From contig NZ_JANQBB010000006.1 in assembly GCF_024721975.1 (NCBI RefSeq), positions 1 through 64,000 on the forward strand: 64,000 bases of DNA, given 5' to 3'. The DNA comes from Paenibacillus endoradicis (GTDB taxonomy: Bacteria > Bacillota > Bacilli > Paenibacillales > Paenibacillaceae). The notes beneath the pieces were generated by a model that saw nothing but the letters and a program-made list of their open reading frames with translations, had not been told where the DNA came from and made no database searches. A program made the translations under genes and the position numbers. Positions 9,353-17,406 of the stretch are shown here, piece after piece; the first letter of the stretch is position 1, and every line of letters begins with the position of its first letter.

Positions 9353-10555
9353 TTGTCCTACGGACCTTTTCACTATATAACGATTAATGAAGCGATGAAT
9401 CAATTAGGGGTAAGTCGTGCTACAATCGACCGTTGGCGTAAAGAAAAGTCTCTACCTTATATCAAAATAGGAAAAGAAGTACTATTTGATCCAGAGCAAA
9501 TTCAGAAGTGGATTGTCAGTCATCACTCCCAGCAGCAATATGCTCAATCATCTAATGACCTCTCTGTCCCCACGATCATAACCATTGGTTATCAAACTAC
9601 TTCTGCACAACTGTGGAGTCCACTTGTCATGAAGCAACGAGCATTGTTTGAAGAAGAATTAGAAATAGCATATCCAGATCGTCACTTTGAGCTCCGTTGG
9701 GTTAATGCTCCTAACGGTATGGAACTTGTTGAAGAACTAATTGCAGGTCGTGTGCATTTTGCCTCTGTAGGTGATTATCCAATTTCAGCAAGTTGGAGTC
9801 TAAGTCAAGTACTACCTCGGTTTAAGCCCATTTTTCTCGCATTTGATGGAAAAACTACTGGTAACAATGGAATCTCTCTTGTTGTTCCAACTGGTTCAAA
9901 AGTAAATTATTCAGATCAATTGAAAGATGAAATTTTCTCCGCTGTAAGTGGATCCAGCTCGGCCTATCGGCTTGACCAATGGAAAAACCAACATCGTATT
10001 CAATCTGAAACTATTGTTCATCGTAATATGGGTGATTGCCTTAATGATATCGTTGGAAGACATATTGGAGCTAGTATGCTTTGGGAGCCTTATCTAAGCT
10101 GGGCACAGCATATAGGTGCAGGTCAACGAATTAGAGGTGATTCCAATAACTCAGACTATCTAACTGGACTAATCGCCGATCAGCAATGGGTAAGTCAGAA
10201 CGAAGATATTGTCATCTGCTATTTAAAGGCTCATATTCGTGCACATCAATATATTCGAGAGCATAGTGAACAAGCAGCGGTCCTAATTAAAAAAGCGAGC
10301 GGATTTCCTATAGAAGTTGTCTATCAAGCACTGTCACATATTCACTGGGATGCATCCATCTACCAACGAGATGTGCAGACATTATTGGATATGAAGCAAA
10401 TTCTCTCACCTTTTACTCTAACTCCGTATCAAGGAGAACAACAACGCATTAGTTTTAGAAGTCAATATTTACAACAAGCTGTTGAATCATTAAAACTTCC
10501 ACAGTTGCCAGATTTCCCGCTACTTGGTGATTGGTCGAAAGAACTTATGTATTAA
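9353..10555 (+). CDS. HTH–SsuA-like fusion protein, probable cytoplasmic sulfonate-responsive regulator
   Basis: The N-terminal 50 residues are an excisionase/MerR-type helix-turn-helix: ITINEAMNQLGVSRATIDRW followed by YIKIGKEVLFDPEQIQKWI. After a short linker, residues about 75-395 match the SsuA/NMT1 binding fold: TIITIGYQTTSAQLW at its start, then AGRVHFASVGDYPISASW and GASMLWEPYLSWAQ, mirroring the SsuA blocks DFGHTGEAP and WEPFYSAAQ. No signal peptide is present, so the binding domain stays in the cytoplasm. It lies divergently from ssuA and upstream of a second sulfonate operon, so a role as ligand-sensing regulator of both is inferred. The TTG at 9353 has GGAG 8 nt upstream. GTG 9344 and ATG 9347 are alternatives. 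Confidence 0.75.
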   Translation: MSYGPFHYITINEAMNQLGVSRATIDRWRKEKSLPYIKIGKEVLFDPEQIQKWIVSHHSQQQYAQSSNDLSVPTIITIGYQTTSAQLWSPLVMKQRALFEEELEIAYPDRHFELRWVNAPNGMELVEELIAGRVHFASVGDYPISASWSLSQVLPRFKPIFLAFDGKTTGNNGISLVVPTGSKVNYSDQLKDEIFSAVSGSSSAYRLDQWKNQHRIQSETIVHRNMGDCLNDIVGRHIGASMLWEPYLSWAQHIGAGQRIRGDSNNSDYLTGLIADQQWVSQNEDIVICYLKAHIRAHQYIREHSEQAAVLIKKASGFPIEVVYQALSHIHWDASIYQRDVQTLLDMKQILSPFTLTPYQGEQQRISFRSQYLQQAVESLKLPQLPDFPLLGDWSKELMY

Positions 10556-10590
10556 CACTAATGATAGTAAAACATGCCTCAAAAAAAGTG

Positions 10591-10620
10591 TTGACATTAT
10601 TTTGCTATTCAGCATAAAAT
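10591..10620 (+). promoter_or_regulatory. SigA promoter of the second sulfonate operon
   Basis: A consensus TTGACA (10591-10596) is separated by 18 nt from TAAAAT (10615-10620). It lies 150 nt ahead of the downstream ssuD paralogue and before an intrinsic terminator, leaving a short leader. Confidence 0.6.
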
Positions 10621-10661
10621 ATGGTCAACGAATATAAGAAGATTCAACCAGTTCACTGGAG

Positions 10662-10713
10662 AATCACAATAACTCTACCTTTTCGTAAAGGAGATGTTGT
10701 TGTGATTTTTTTT
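10662..10713 (+). terminator. Intrinsic terminator inside the operon leader (possible attenuator)
   Basis: AATCACAA (10662-10669) pairs with TTGTGATT (10700-10707), and the stem continues inward to CCTTT/AAAGG around a TCGT loop. Seven or more T residues follow. A small hairpin CCAGTTCACTGG (10648-10659) lies just before. It lies between a promoter and the ssuD paralogue, so it may attenuate the operon or merely terminate the regulator gene. Confidence 0.6.
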
Positions 10714-10770
10714 ACGATAAATTCCGAGTTTTCTTATTGGATAAGTTAAATATAAGGAAGGGGTCGTTCG

Positions 10771-11889
10771 ATGAAACTATTTTGGTTTATTCCAACGTAT
10801 GGAGATGGCAGATATATAGGCTCTAAGGTAGGAGCTCGTCTCACATCTATTGAATATTACAAGCAAGTTGCTGTTGCAGCAGATCATCTAGGATATGAAG
10901 GTGTATTATTGCCGACAGGAAGAGCATGTGAAGATGCTTGGATTACAGCATCCTTTCTAGCAGAAGCAACACAGAACTTGAAGTTTCTTGTAGCTTTACG
11001 TCCTGGCATTATTTCTCCAACCTTTGCAGCAAGAATGGCAGCTACATTCGACCGCCATTCCAAAGGAAGATTATTAATTAATGTTGTCGCAGGCGGGGAT
11101 TTGGCTGAATTAGAAGCTGATGGCTTATCTTTGGATCATGATCAACGCTATGAATTAACCAATGAATTCCTTACAGTATGGCGGAGTCTACTAGCTGGGC
11201 AGGAGGTTAATTATGAAGGAAAACATCTGCATATTAAGGAAGCTTCTAACTTTTATGCTCCCCTTCAATCTCCTCATCCCCCACTCTATTTCGGTGGTTC
11301 TTCACCCGCTGGAATTGAAGTAGCAGCTAACCATGCAGATGTCTACTTAACTTGGGGCGAACCGGTTGATCAGATCAAAGAAAAAATCGAAACTGTTCGA
11401 TCCGCATATACAAAGGTCGGTAGATCAGTAAGTTTCGGTATTCGGCTACATGTTATCGTTCGTACAACAGAAGCAGAAGCATGGGCCGCAGCTGATGAAT
11501 TACTCTCTCATCTTGATCAAGAAGCCATCGAGAAAGCTCAAGCTATCTATGCTCGAATGGATTCACATGGACAGAAACGAATGAGTCAATTACATGATGG
11601 GGATCGAAACAAACTCGTTATTGAACCTAATCTATGGGCTGGTATCGGATTAGTTCGTGGTGGAGCGGGAACTGCATTAGTTGGTTCTGCAGAGCAAGTT
11701 GCTAACAAGATGAAAGAGTACGAAGCACTTGGCATTGAGACATTCATCTTGAGTGGCTATCCACATTTAGAAGAATCGTATCGGGTAGCAGAGTTACTGT
11801 TCCCATTACTTCAAACCAACGATTCACAACAACCATTACAAGGTAGAGGTGAAATGATCGCCTATCATTATTCACCTTCTACGTCTTAA
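10771..11889 (+). CDS. ssuD: FMNH2-dependent alkanesulfonate monooxygenase, second copy
   Basis: This is a clear paralogue of the SsuD at 6977, also of the luciferase-like flavin monooxygenase family, 372 residues long. It begins [20 protein letters not shown] and keeps the blocks [50 protein letters not shown] and [13 protein letters not shown]. The two copies differ throughout, so the duplication is old or one copy was acquired. They may handle different chain lengths. It is the first gene of the plus-strand operon, with GGAAGGGG 7 nt before the ATG. Confidence 0.9.
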   Translation: MKLFWFIPTYGDGRYIGSKVGARLTSIEYYKQVAVAADHLGYEGVLLPTGRACEDAWITASFLAEATQNLKFLVALRPGIISPTFAARMAATFDRHSKGRLLINVVAGGDLAELEADGLSLDHDQRYELTNEFLTVWRSLLAGQEVNYEGKHLHIKEASNFYAPLQSPHPPLYFGGSSPAGIEVAANHADVYLTWGEPVDQIKEKIETVRSAYTKVGRSVSFGIRLHVIVRTTEAEAWAAADELLSHLDQEAIEKAQAIYARMDSHGQKRMSQLHDGDRNKLVIEPNLWAGIGLVRGGAGTALVGSAEQVANKMKEYEALGIETFILSGYPHLEESYRVAELLFPLLQTNDSQQPLQGRGEMIAYHYSPSTS

Positions 11890-11907
11890 GAATTGAGGAA
11901 AATACAG

Positions 11908-12684
11908 ATGAAGCGTATTCCAATTGCTACATGGCTCATTTCTACTTTATCTGTCGGATTCGTTCTACTGATCTGGTGGATACTGTCTGCCAACCACGTA
12001 TTAAATGAGTTATTTATGCCTTCACCACAAAAAGTATGGGATGCATTAACGTCTATGTGGAGTAATGGCTACAAAGGAACCTCACTTGGTACACATCTTC
12101 TCGATAGTTTAACTCGACTAGCACTAGCCTTTGGTATTGCATTACTAACAGCTATTCCACTCGGATTGTTAAGCGGTAAAATTAGATGGATCCGTGCAAT
12201 TCTCTACCCTTTCGTAGAGTTCTACCGTCCTTTGCCCCCTTTAGCCTACTACACATTACTCGTTCTATGGTTCGGTATTGATAACACATCAAAAGTTATT
12301 CTATTATTTCTAGCATCATTTGCTCCGTTATATATTGCCGTAGTCGCAGGGGTTGGACGTATACCAGAAGATCGAATCCTTGGTGCAACATCACTTGGAG
12401 CTAATAAAGCACAGTTATTTCTATATGTTATTCTGCCATCGATTCTGCCCGAGCTTTTTATCGGATTACGAACATCGATCGGTATTATGTATACGACACT
12501 TGTTGCAGCAGAGATGGTTGCTGCAATCTCAGGTATTGGTTGGGTCGTGCTTGATGCAAGTAAGTTTTTGCGAAGTGATATTGTAATAGCTGGAATTATC
12601 GTCATGGGAGTTATTGCAGTAGCGATAGATGTTGGTCTTCGCTTACTGGAAAAACGGATTGTTCCCTGGTATGGAAAAGAATAA
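11908..12684 (+). CDS. Sulfonate/taurine ABC transporter permease
   Basis: This permease of the SsuC/TauC family has about six membrane segments. It carries the coupling loop GVGRIPEDRILGATSLGANK (about 145-165) and the block TLVAAEMVAAISGIGWVVLD. The opening PSPQKVWDAL after the first helix is common in TauC. The ATG at 11908 follows GAGG by 9 nt. An upstream in-frame TTG at 11893 is possible. It begins 18 nt after the monooxygenase gene and belongs to the same operon. Confidence 0.87.
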   Translation: MKRIPIATWLISTLSVGFVLLIWWILSANHVLNELFMPSPQKVWDALTSMWSNGYKGTSLGTHLLDSLTRLALAFGIALLTAIPLGLLSGKIRWIRAILYPFVEFYRPLPPLAYYTLLVLWFGIDNTSKVILLFLASFAPLYIAVVAGVGRIPEDRILGATSLGANKAQLFLYVILPSILPELFIGLRTSIGIMYTTLVAAEMVAAISGIGWVVLDASKFLRSDIVIAGIIVMGVIAVAIDVGLRLLEKRIVPWYGKE

Positions 12685-12712
12685 AACTATAAATCATTGG
12701 AGTGAATATGTG

Positions 12713-13744
12713 ATGAAAAACAAAAAGTCATTTTTTAAGAGTATTACAATTACATTAATTGCTTTACTACTATTAAGTGCATGCAGCCAAGGGAAAGACA
12801 GCGGCAAAGATAACAATGGCTATCCTAAAGAAGTAACGATTGGTTACCAAGTGATCCCGAATGCTGAATTACTCGTTAAAACTTTAGGTCTAGCTGAGAA
12901 GAAATTCCCTGATGTGACGATCAAGTGGGTTCAATTCGACTCAGGTCGTGATGTTAATACTGCTATCGCCTCAGGTTCGATTGACTTTGGTCTTGCTGGG
13001 TCTGTTCCTGTATCGATCGGGGTATCTAGTAAATTAGAGTACTACGTCTACTTCTTACATGATATTATCGGTGAAAATGAGGCGCTCGCTATCCGTAATG
13101 ACGCTGGGATTGCTACAATTCAAGACTTAGTAGGCAAAAAAATTGCGGTTCCTTTCGGATCTACAGCTCATTTCAGCGTACTATCCGCACTAGCTAATGC
13201 GGGTATCGCTCAAGATCAAGTGACTGTACTTGATCTTCAACCACCAGATATTCTAGCAGCATGGCAACGTAAAGATATTGATGCAGCATTCGTATGGCAA
13301 CCTACTTTAGCCAAATTAGTAGAAGATAACGGTTCCCTTCTCCTATCAGCGAAAGATCTTGCAGCGCAAGGTGCAATTACTTCTGATACAGGAATAGTAA
13401 GCAAAAAATTCGCAGATCAATATCCATCATTCGTGAAAGATTATGTAGCGGTATTAGATGAAGCGATTGAATTATATCGTACGAAACCAGAAGAAGCTGC
13501 TACAGCTCTAGCACCATTACTTAGTGCGACTGAGGAAGAAAGTCTTGCGCAAATGAACGAGCTAGTATGGCTAACTTCTAAAGAACAACAAGATGAGCAA
13601 TATCTTGGTAAAGGTGTTGGTAGTGGTTTTGGCAAAGTGTTGAAAGCAACGGGAGATTTCCTTGTAGAGCAAGGTACAATTGAAAGTTCACCAGAGTTAT
13701 CTGATTATGAGAAAGCTATTTATGTCGCTGGTATAGAGCAATAA
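12713..13744 (+). CDS. Sulfonate/taurine-binding lipoprotein
   Basis: This is the binding component of the second transporter. A Lys-rich start and a hydrophobic segment end in the lipobox LLSACSQ (Cys near residue 23). The mature domain opens EVTIGYQVIPNAELLVKTLG and carries ASGSIDFGLAGSVPVSIGVS and DIDAAFVWQPTLAKL, which fit the TauA branch of the SsuA/TauA family. Its ligand is more likely taurine-like than for the first cluster, though this is inference. The ATG at 12713 has GGAG about 10 nt upstream. An earlier in-frame ATG overlaps the permease gene and lacks a site. Confidence 0.85.
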   Translation: MKNKKSFFKSITITLIALLLLSACSQGKDSGKDNNGYPKEVTIGYQVIPNAELLVKTLGLAEKKFPDVTIKWVQFDSGRDVNTAIASGSIDFGLAGSVPVSIGVSSKLEYYVYFLHDIIGENEALAIRNDAGIATIQDLVGKKIAVPFGSTAHFSVLSALANAGIAQDQVTVLDLQPPDILAAWQRKDIDAAFVWQPTLAKLVEDNGSLLLSAKDLAAQGAITSDTGIVSKKFADQYPSFVKDYVAVLDEAIELYRTKPEEAATALAPLLSATEEESLAQMNELVWLTSKEQQDEQYLGKGVGSGFGKVLKATGDFLVEQGTIESSPELSDYEKAIYVAGIEQ

Positions 13745-13766
13745 GTAAGTTGTGGGAGGCATAATT

Positions 13767-14570
13767 ATGGGAGTTTCAGCACAATTCATTACTACACAAC
13801 TTGATCAGCAACCTGTCGTTGCCATTGAGTTAGATGAAGTGACATTGCGTTATGGATCTGGCGCAAAATTACGTGAAATCATTAGTCCACTGAAACTATC
13901 AATCGAAGAAGGATCATTCGTATGCGTACTTGGTCCATCAGGTTGTGGAAAAACATCAATACTGCGGATGCTAGCAGGCTATTTGTCACCTACCGAGGGT
14001 AATATTGAATTATTCGGTCGGTCACATGTTAAGCCAGGACCGGAAATCGGCGTAGTCTTTCAACATAGCAATCTTTTTCCATGGCTAACTGTTCAAAGCA
14101 ATGTTGCCTTTGGCTTGAAGATGGCCGGAATCTCGAAGATAGAATGTAAGCAACGCACGCAATATATTTTGGAACAAGTAGGGTTAGCCCATGCTGGTGG
14201 ATTATATCCGCATCAACTTTCAGGAGGGATGAAACAGCGAGTGGCCCTTGCTCGCACGCTTATTACTGAGCCGTCGATTCTGCTCATGGATGAACCATTT
14301 GCAGCTTTAGATGCAATTACTAGAGAAACATTGCAACTTCAACTGAAAGATTTATGGAGTAGTCAGAAGAGAACGATTTTCTTCATTACCCATGATGTTG
14401 ACGAAGCATTGCTACTTGGTACACGTGTTATTGTACTTAGCCCTTCGCCTGGTAGCATTAAGGAGGATATTCATAATACGGTGCATAATCCTCTAAGTTC
14501 AGTAAGTGGTAGACAATCTACGCAATATGCAGCACTACGTGATCGATTGGTAGCTTCATTGAAGGTATAA
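13767..14570 (+). CDS. Sulfonate/taurine ABC transporter ATP-binding protein
   Basis: This is the ATPase of the second transporter. Walker A is GPSGCGKTS, the Q-loop region is VFQHSNLFPWLTV, the signature is LSGGMKQRVALARTL, Walker B is ILLMDEPFAALD and the H-loop is FITHDVDEALLLG. The TauB-like ending VLSPSPGSIKEDI fits the taurine branch. The ATG at 13767 follows GGGAGG. A GTG at 13752 would place the start before that site. It is the last gene of the operon and is followed by a strong terminator. Confidence 0.88.
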   Translation: MGVSAQFITTQLDQQPVVAIELDEVTLRYGSGAKLREIISPLKLSIEEGSFVCVLGPSGCGKTSILRMLAGYLSPTEGNIELFGRSHVKPGPEIGVVFQHSNLFPWLTVQSNVAFGLKMAGISKIECKQRTQYILEQVGLAHAGGLYPHQLSGGMKQRVALARTLITEPSILLMDEPFAALDAITRETLQLQLKDLWSSQKRTIFFITHDVDEALLLGTRVIVLSPSPGSIKEDIHNTVHNPLSSVSGRQSTQYAALRDRLVASLKV

Positions 14571-14571
14571 T

Positions 14572-14620
14572 AAAAACTGACTTACTTCTCGCTTTGTTAC
14601 GGGAGGTAAGTCAGTTTTTA
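14572..14620 (+). terminator. Intrinsic terminator of the second sulfonate operon
   Basis: AAAAACTGACTTAC (14572-14585) pairs perfectly with GTAAGTCAGTTTTT (14606-14619). The flanking A and T runs make it potentially bidirectional. Confidence 0.8.
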
Positions 14621-14691
14621 TTAGAAATTAAACGTAATATTCCAATACCTGCTATACTAATGAAGTAGCTAAATAGATTGGGGTAATTATG

Positions 14692-14928
14692 ATGGAAACT
14701 AAAGTTCAAGAAATAGCAGATTGGATGTTACAAGAGGTTAAAGAAGTTGGTACACTGCATCAAGAAGCGGCAGTTGCATATATTGTCCAAAACTACGGTG
14801 AACAGTATCTGTATGTTAATGAAAATGGAAATCAATCGATTGATAAAGAAGTTAAGAAGTTGTTCAAGAAATTGCATGGCGGACGAGCAGCATGGGATAG
14901 AGACGGATTTTTCTGGGCTTGGACATAG
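14692..14928 (+). CDS. Small conserved-looking protein, function unknown
   Basis: A 78-residue soluble protein with a helical N-terminal half (VQEIADWMLQEVKEVG) and a distinctive C-terminus, GGRAAWDRDGFFWAW. The ending resembles a small uncharacterised Firmicute family, which I recall as DUF6953 without being able to check it. Two adjacent ATGs occur. The second is 8 nt from GGGG and was chosen. It stands alone between two strong terminators, so it is probably transcribed from its own promoter. Confidence 0.6.
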   Translation: METKVQEIADWMLQEVKEVGTLHQEAAVAYIVQNYGEQYLYVNENGNQSIDKEVKKLFKKLHGGRAAWDRDGFFWAWT

Positions 14929-14961
14929 TTGAAATATGTACTAAGTAAAATTAATATAGCA

Positions 14962-15002
14962 TTAAAGCTCGTTACGTTATCGTAACGAGCTTTAATGTTT
15001 TT
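14962..15002. terminator. Bidirectional intrinsic terminator
   Basis: ATTAAAGCTCGTTACG pairs with CGTAACGAGCTTTAAT, with T-rich sequence on the plus-strand side. It separates the convergent genes ending at 14928 and 15023. Confidence 0.75.
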
Positions 15003-15022
15003 TTAGTTCATTATTATATTAT

Positions 15023-16342
15023 TTACTCATACAAAATGAATACATTATACGTATAATCATCATCATCGAAACTTACAATCATGGAAATTGTATAGTCTCC
15101 TGCATCATACGTACTATACAGAGATAAATCTCCTAGCCACATAGCAGTTTCATATCTTTCATAGGGATCGCTATACATGGATTCATATAATGATCTATCA
15201 GATGCGTAGGTATATCGTTCAGTATATTTCAAGTCCACTCCATATAAATTTTCAACTCGCGTCATTTGATCAATAAACTCATTAATAGCGTATACAGAAT
15301 CTCCGAAATCAAATTGCATTAAATAACCGACATTTTCTAATTTCCCATTATTAAAGTTATATAACTGTACACCAATATCTCCACTTATGAATCCTTTGTT
15401 GTACATTAGCGATTTCGAATCTTCACTTAATAATTTCGTACTTATTTTTGATTTTACCGTTGCTTTACTACTACCTAACGGTGCAACTAAATATGTATCT
15501 TTTATTTGCTTCTTCTCAGCTAATTTAGTACTACCATTGTTTAAGTAATTAGATAAGCGAGTTTGAGCTAATTTTAAGTCATATGTGCTGGAATCAGTTA
15601 CAAATTTCTCTGTCGCACCGTATTCTAATAATCTTGCTACCATATCATCATTTTGATGATAAGCAGCCCATAATAATGGCGTCCAATTCGAAGATGATTT
15701 CACATCAGGGTTCGCATCCTTCTTCAACAATAAATTCACTGAATCCCATGCATTCCCCATAGCCGCATACAATAATGGAGTTAAACCATTATACTTTTCC
15801 TCTACTGAATAACCATGTTCTAACCAGTATTTTAATGTCGAAGTATCATTGTAATATGCTGATTTAAATACTTTTAAACTCTCATTGAAAACAATATCGA
15901 TATGTTGTTTTTTACTATCCCAATATACAAGACCACCACTTGCTTCCGCAACAAAACGTAGTGGTACCATAGTTGACCCATTTACAACTGCTGGAGCTTG
16001 AGCTAATACCACTTTTTCTCCATTTACATATGCAATTTTAGAGTTCATGGTAAGGATAACATTTAGTGTTTCTGATGTACCTGTTGCTTGTTGTTTATCT
16101 TTATCCCAGCCAACTTTTAGATTAAGAGCTTCAAATATTGCTCGAAAAGGCACCAAGGTCGTACCTGCCTTTTGATAAGGAGGATTACTAAACTCTATAT
16201 TCTTATCATTGATCGCTGCAGTGATACTTGTACTCCCCGCTTCAACTATTGATTGTGAGCTATAACCTCCAAAAAGCGTCAAAACCATTGCTATGACAAT
16301 CATAGCCTTGAAACTATTACTATACATTTTTTTCTTCTTCAT
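15023..16342 (-). CDS. Secreted protein with copper-amine-oxidase-like N-terminal domain and ankyrin repeats
   Basis: A signal peptide (residues about 10-35) is followed by a copper-amine-oxidase-like N-terminal (stalk) domain with the two hallmark segments GTTLVPFRAIFEALN and GSTMVPLRFVAEASGG (about 40-150). Two or three ankyrin repeats follow (GLTPLLYAAMGNAWDSVNLL and WTPLLWAAYHQNDDMVARLL, about 180-260). The C-terminal 180 residues are Tyr- and Asp-rich and unrecognised. The first domain is common in secreted Paenibacillaceae proteins and does not imply oxidase activity. The protein is probably extracellular and may mediate binding. The ATG follows AAGGGG. Confidence 0.75.
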   Translation of the reverse strand: MKKKKMYSNSFKAMIVIAMVLTLFGGYSSQSIVEAGSTSITAAINDKNIEFSNPPYQKAGTTLVPFRAIFEALNLKVGWDKDKQQATGTSETLNVILTMNSKIAYVNGEKVVLAQAPAVVNGSTMVPLRFVAEASGGLVYWDSKKQHIDIVFNESLKVFKSAYYNDTSTLKYWLEHGYSVEEKYNGLTPLLYAAMGNAWDSVNLLLKKDANPDVKSSSNWTPLLWAAYHQNDDMVARLLEYGATEKFVTDSSTYDLKLAQTRLSNYLNNGSTKLAEKKQIKDTYLVAPLGSSKATVKSKISTKLLSEDSKSLMYNKGFISGDIGVQLYNFNNGKLENVGYLMQFDFGDSVYAINEFIDQMTRVENLYGVDLKYTERYTYASDRSLYESMYSDPYERYETAMWLGDLSLYSTYDAGDYTISMIVSFDDDDYTYNVFILYE

Positions 16343-16472
16343 GTAATCTACCCCTTAAATTTTGTCATTAATTTATAATAAAAGTTATTCATTGGAATGT
16401 CTAACCAATTTATGGAACATCATTGTCAGAATATACATATTATCCAAAATAGTAGTGTATTAAAATAATAAA

Positions 16473-16501
16473 ACTCCTCAAGCTTAGTAGCCTTGAGGAG
16501 T
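16473..16501 (-). terminator. Intrinsic terminator after the small ORF
   Basis: ACTCCTCAAG pairs with CTTGAGGAGT and is followed on the minus strand by TTTTATTATTTT. It closes the transcript carrying the lipoprotein and the 45-residue ORF. Confidence 0.65.
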
Positions 16502-16567
16502 CTCTCTGTTATTAAGAAATAATAATCACTATGAATTCCATAAAAATGATAACAATGCCCAGATTTC

Positions 16568-16705
16568 TTAGACCAAAATATTCGGAAGTCGTAATTTTAT
16601 TGCTTCAAGCAGTTCTAAGCCTAAAGCTGCCAGTGTGAATATGAAACAAATTACGATCCATAACAGTATAGGATGCTTTAGTAATTTCTCAGTCATTTCA
16701 CTCAT
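16568..16705 (-). CDS. Small membrane protein of 45 residues
   Basis: The minus strand from 16705 encodes MSEMTEKLLKHPILLWIVIC and continues through a hydrophobic segment to EAIKLRLPNILV and a stop. This gives one predicted membrane helix (about residues 12-32) with charged ends. AGGTG lies 6 nt before the ATG and overlaps the stop codon of the upstream lipoprotein gene, so translation is probably coupled. A terminator follows about 65 nt downstream. I do not recognise the protein. It may partner the lipoprotein. Confidence 0.5.
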   Translation of the reverse strand: MSEMTEKLLKHPILLWIVICFIFTLAALGLELLEAIKLRLPNILV

Positions 16706-16714
16706 TTACTGCAC

Positions 16715-17287
16715 CTAATCAGAACTAACGATAAATGATATTGACGTACTGAAACGATATGGAGGGGAAGATTCTTGCTCATGAGCTTTGAAATCTGCAT
16801 AAGCAGTTATCGTATACTCTCCTTGTGGGAGCTGTTCATCTCGCAAGTCTTTAACAAAAGCGATATAGTCAGCATCATCATCTGAAGAATAACCTCCACT
16901 AAAGGAGTACTTATATTGAATTGGCTCGTTACGCTTTAAGAGAGTAACGATATACGGCTGTTCCATTGCCCCTCCCATATCAAGATCTCTCGTATGCTCC
17001 ATTATACTGAATCCTACAGGATACATGGAGTGCCCGATCTCTACTTCCTCTAACTCGCCAATGTATGTAAGCTCAGCATATACATCGATGGGCTCATTGA
17101 CGGCATATTGTGATTTATTCGTATAGAGAGCGAGCTCATAATCGACCTCAATCACTTTTCTCTCGAGCACTAGATCTTCTTTAGTAAGTCCAGAGGATGC
17201 ATCTGGATTAGCTATATTCTGCTGCCTAGTTTCACCGCATGCTGTAAGTAATAGGATGAAAATAACGATCATCACAAGCTTTTTCAT
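16715..17287 (-). CDS. Putative lipoprotein, paralogue of the one at 26984
   Basis: This 190-residue protein has a lipoprotein signal ending LLLTACGE (Cys near residue 17). A beta-rich domain follows with YAVNEPIDVYAELTYIGE, HSMYPVGFSI and PQGEYTITAYADFKAHE, resembling an immunoglobulin-like or intracellular-proteinase-inhibitor-like fold of secreted Bacillus proteins. The family name is unknown to me. It aligns along its length with the lipoprotein at 26984 (matching VGEKVELYAALEYVGQ, SPIGISL and PEGEYVMTAKANF). The Shine-Dalgarno GAGGGG lies inside one arm of a long inverted repeat, so translation may be controlled by structure. Confidence 0.65.
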   Translation of the reverse strand: MKKLVMIVIFILLLTACGETRQQNIANPDASSGLTKEDLVLERKVIEVDYELALYTNKSQYAVNEPIDVYAELTYIGELEEVEIGHSMYPVGFSIMEHTRDLDMGGAMEQPYIVTLLKRNEPIQYKYSFSGGYSSDDDADYIAFVKDLRDEQLPQGEYTITAYADFKAHEQESSPPYRFSTSISFIVSSD

Positions 17288-17293
17288 AAAAAT

Positions 17294-17341
17294 AACGCCC
17301 CTCTCTTTTTAACTTAGTTAAATAAATAGACGAGGGGCGTT
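17294..17341 (-). promoter_or_regulatory. Nested hairpin covering the lipoprotein ribosome site
   Basis: AACGCCCCTC (17294-17303) and GAGGGGCGTT (17332-17341) form a perfect 10-bp inverted repeat. A second perfect repeat, TTTAAC/GTTAAA, sits inside the loop (17308-17322). On the minus strand the 3' arm contains the GAGGGG ribosome site of the lipoprotein gene and is followed by TATTTTT and the ATG. It could act as terminator for the upstream gene, as a ribosome-site mask, or as both. Confidence 0.5.
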
Positions 17342-17377
17342 CAATATAGGTTGCTAAATTGTTATATTACAGTACAT

Positions 17378-17401
17378 GTTCAAAATGCGGACTTTCAGAA
17401 C
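17378..17401. repeat. Short fragment of dispersed repeat family 2
   Basis: GTTCAAAATGCGGACTTTCA and the next few bases match 21 of 23 positions of the long copy at 46928-46950. The fragment abuts the stop codon of the GH43 gene. Confidence 0.45.
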
Positions 17402-17406
17402 CTAAA

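Noticed and set aside
12249..12605. 118-codon antisense frame within the permease gene
   Set aside because: It is a shadow of the real permease on the plus strand, with no ribosome site.
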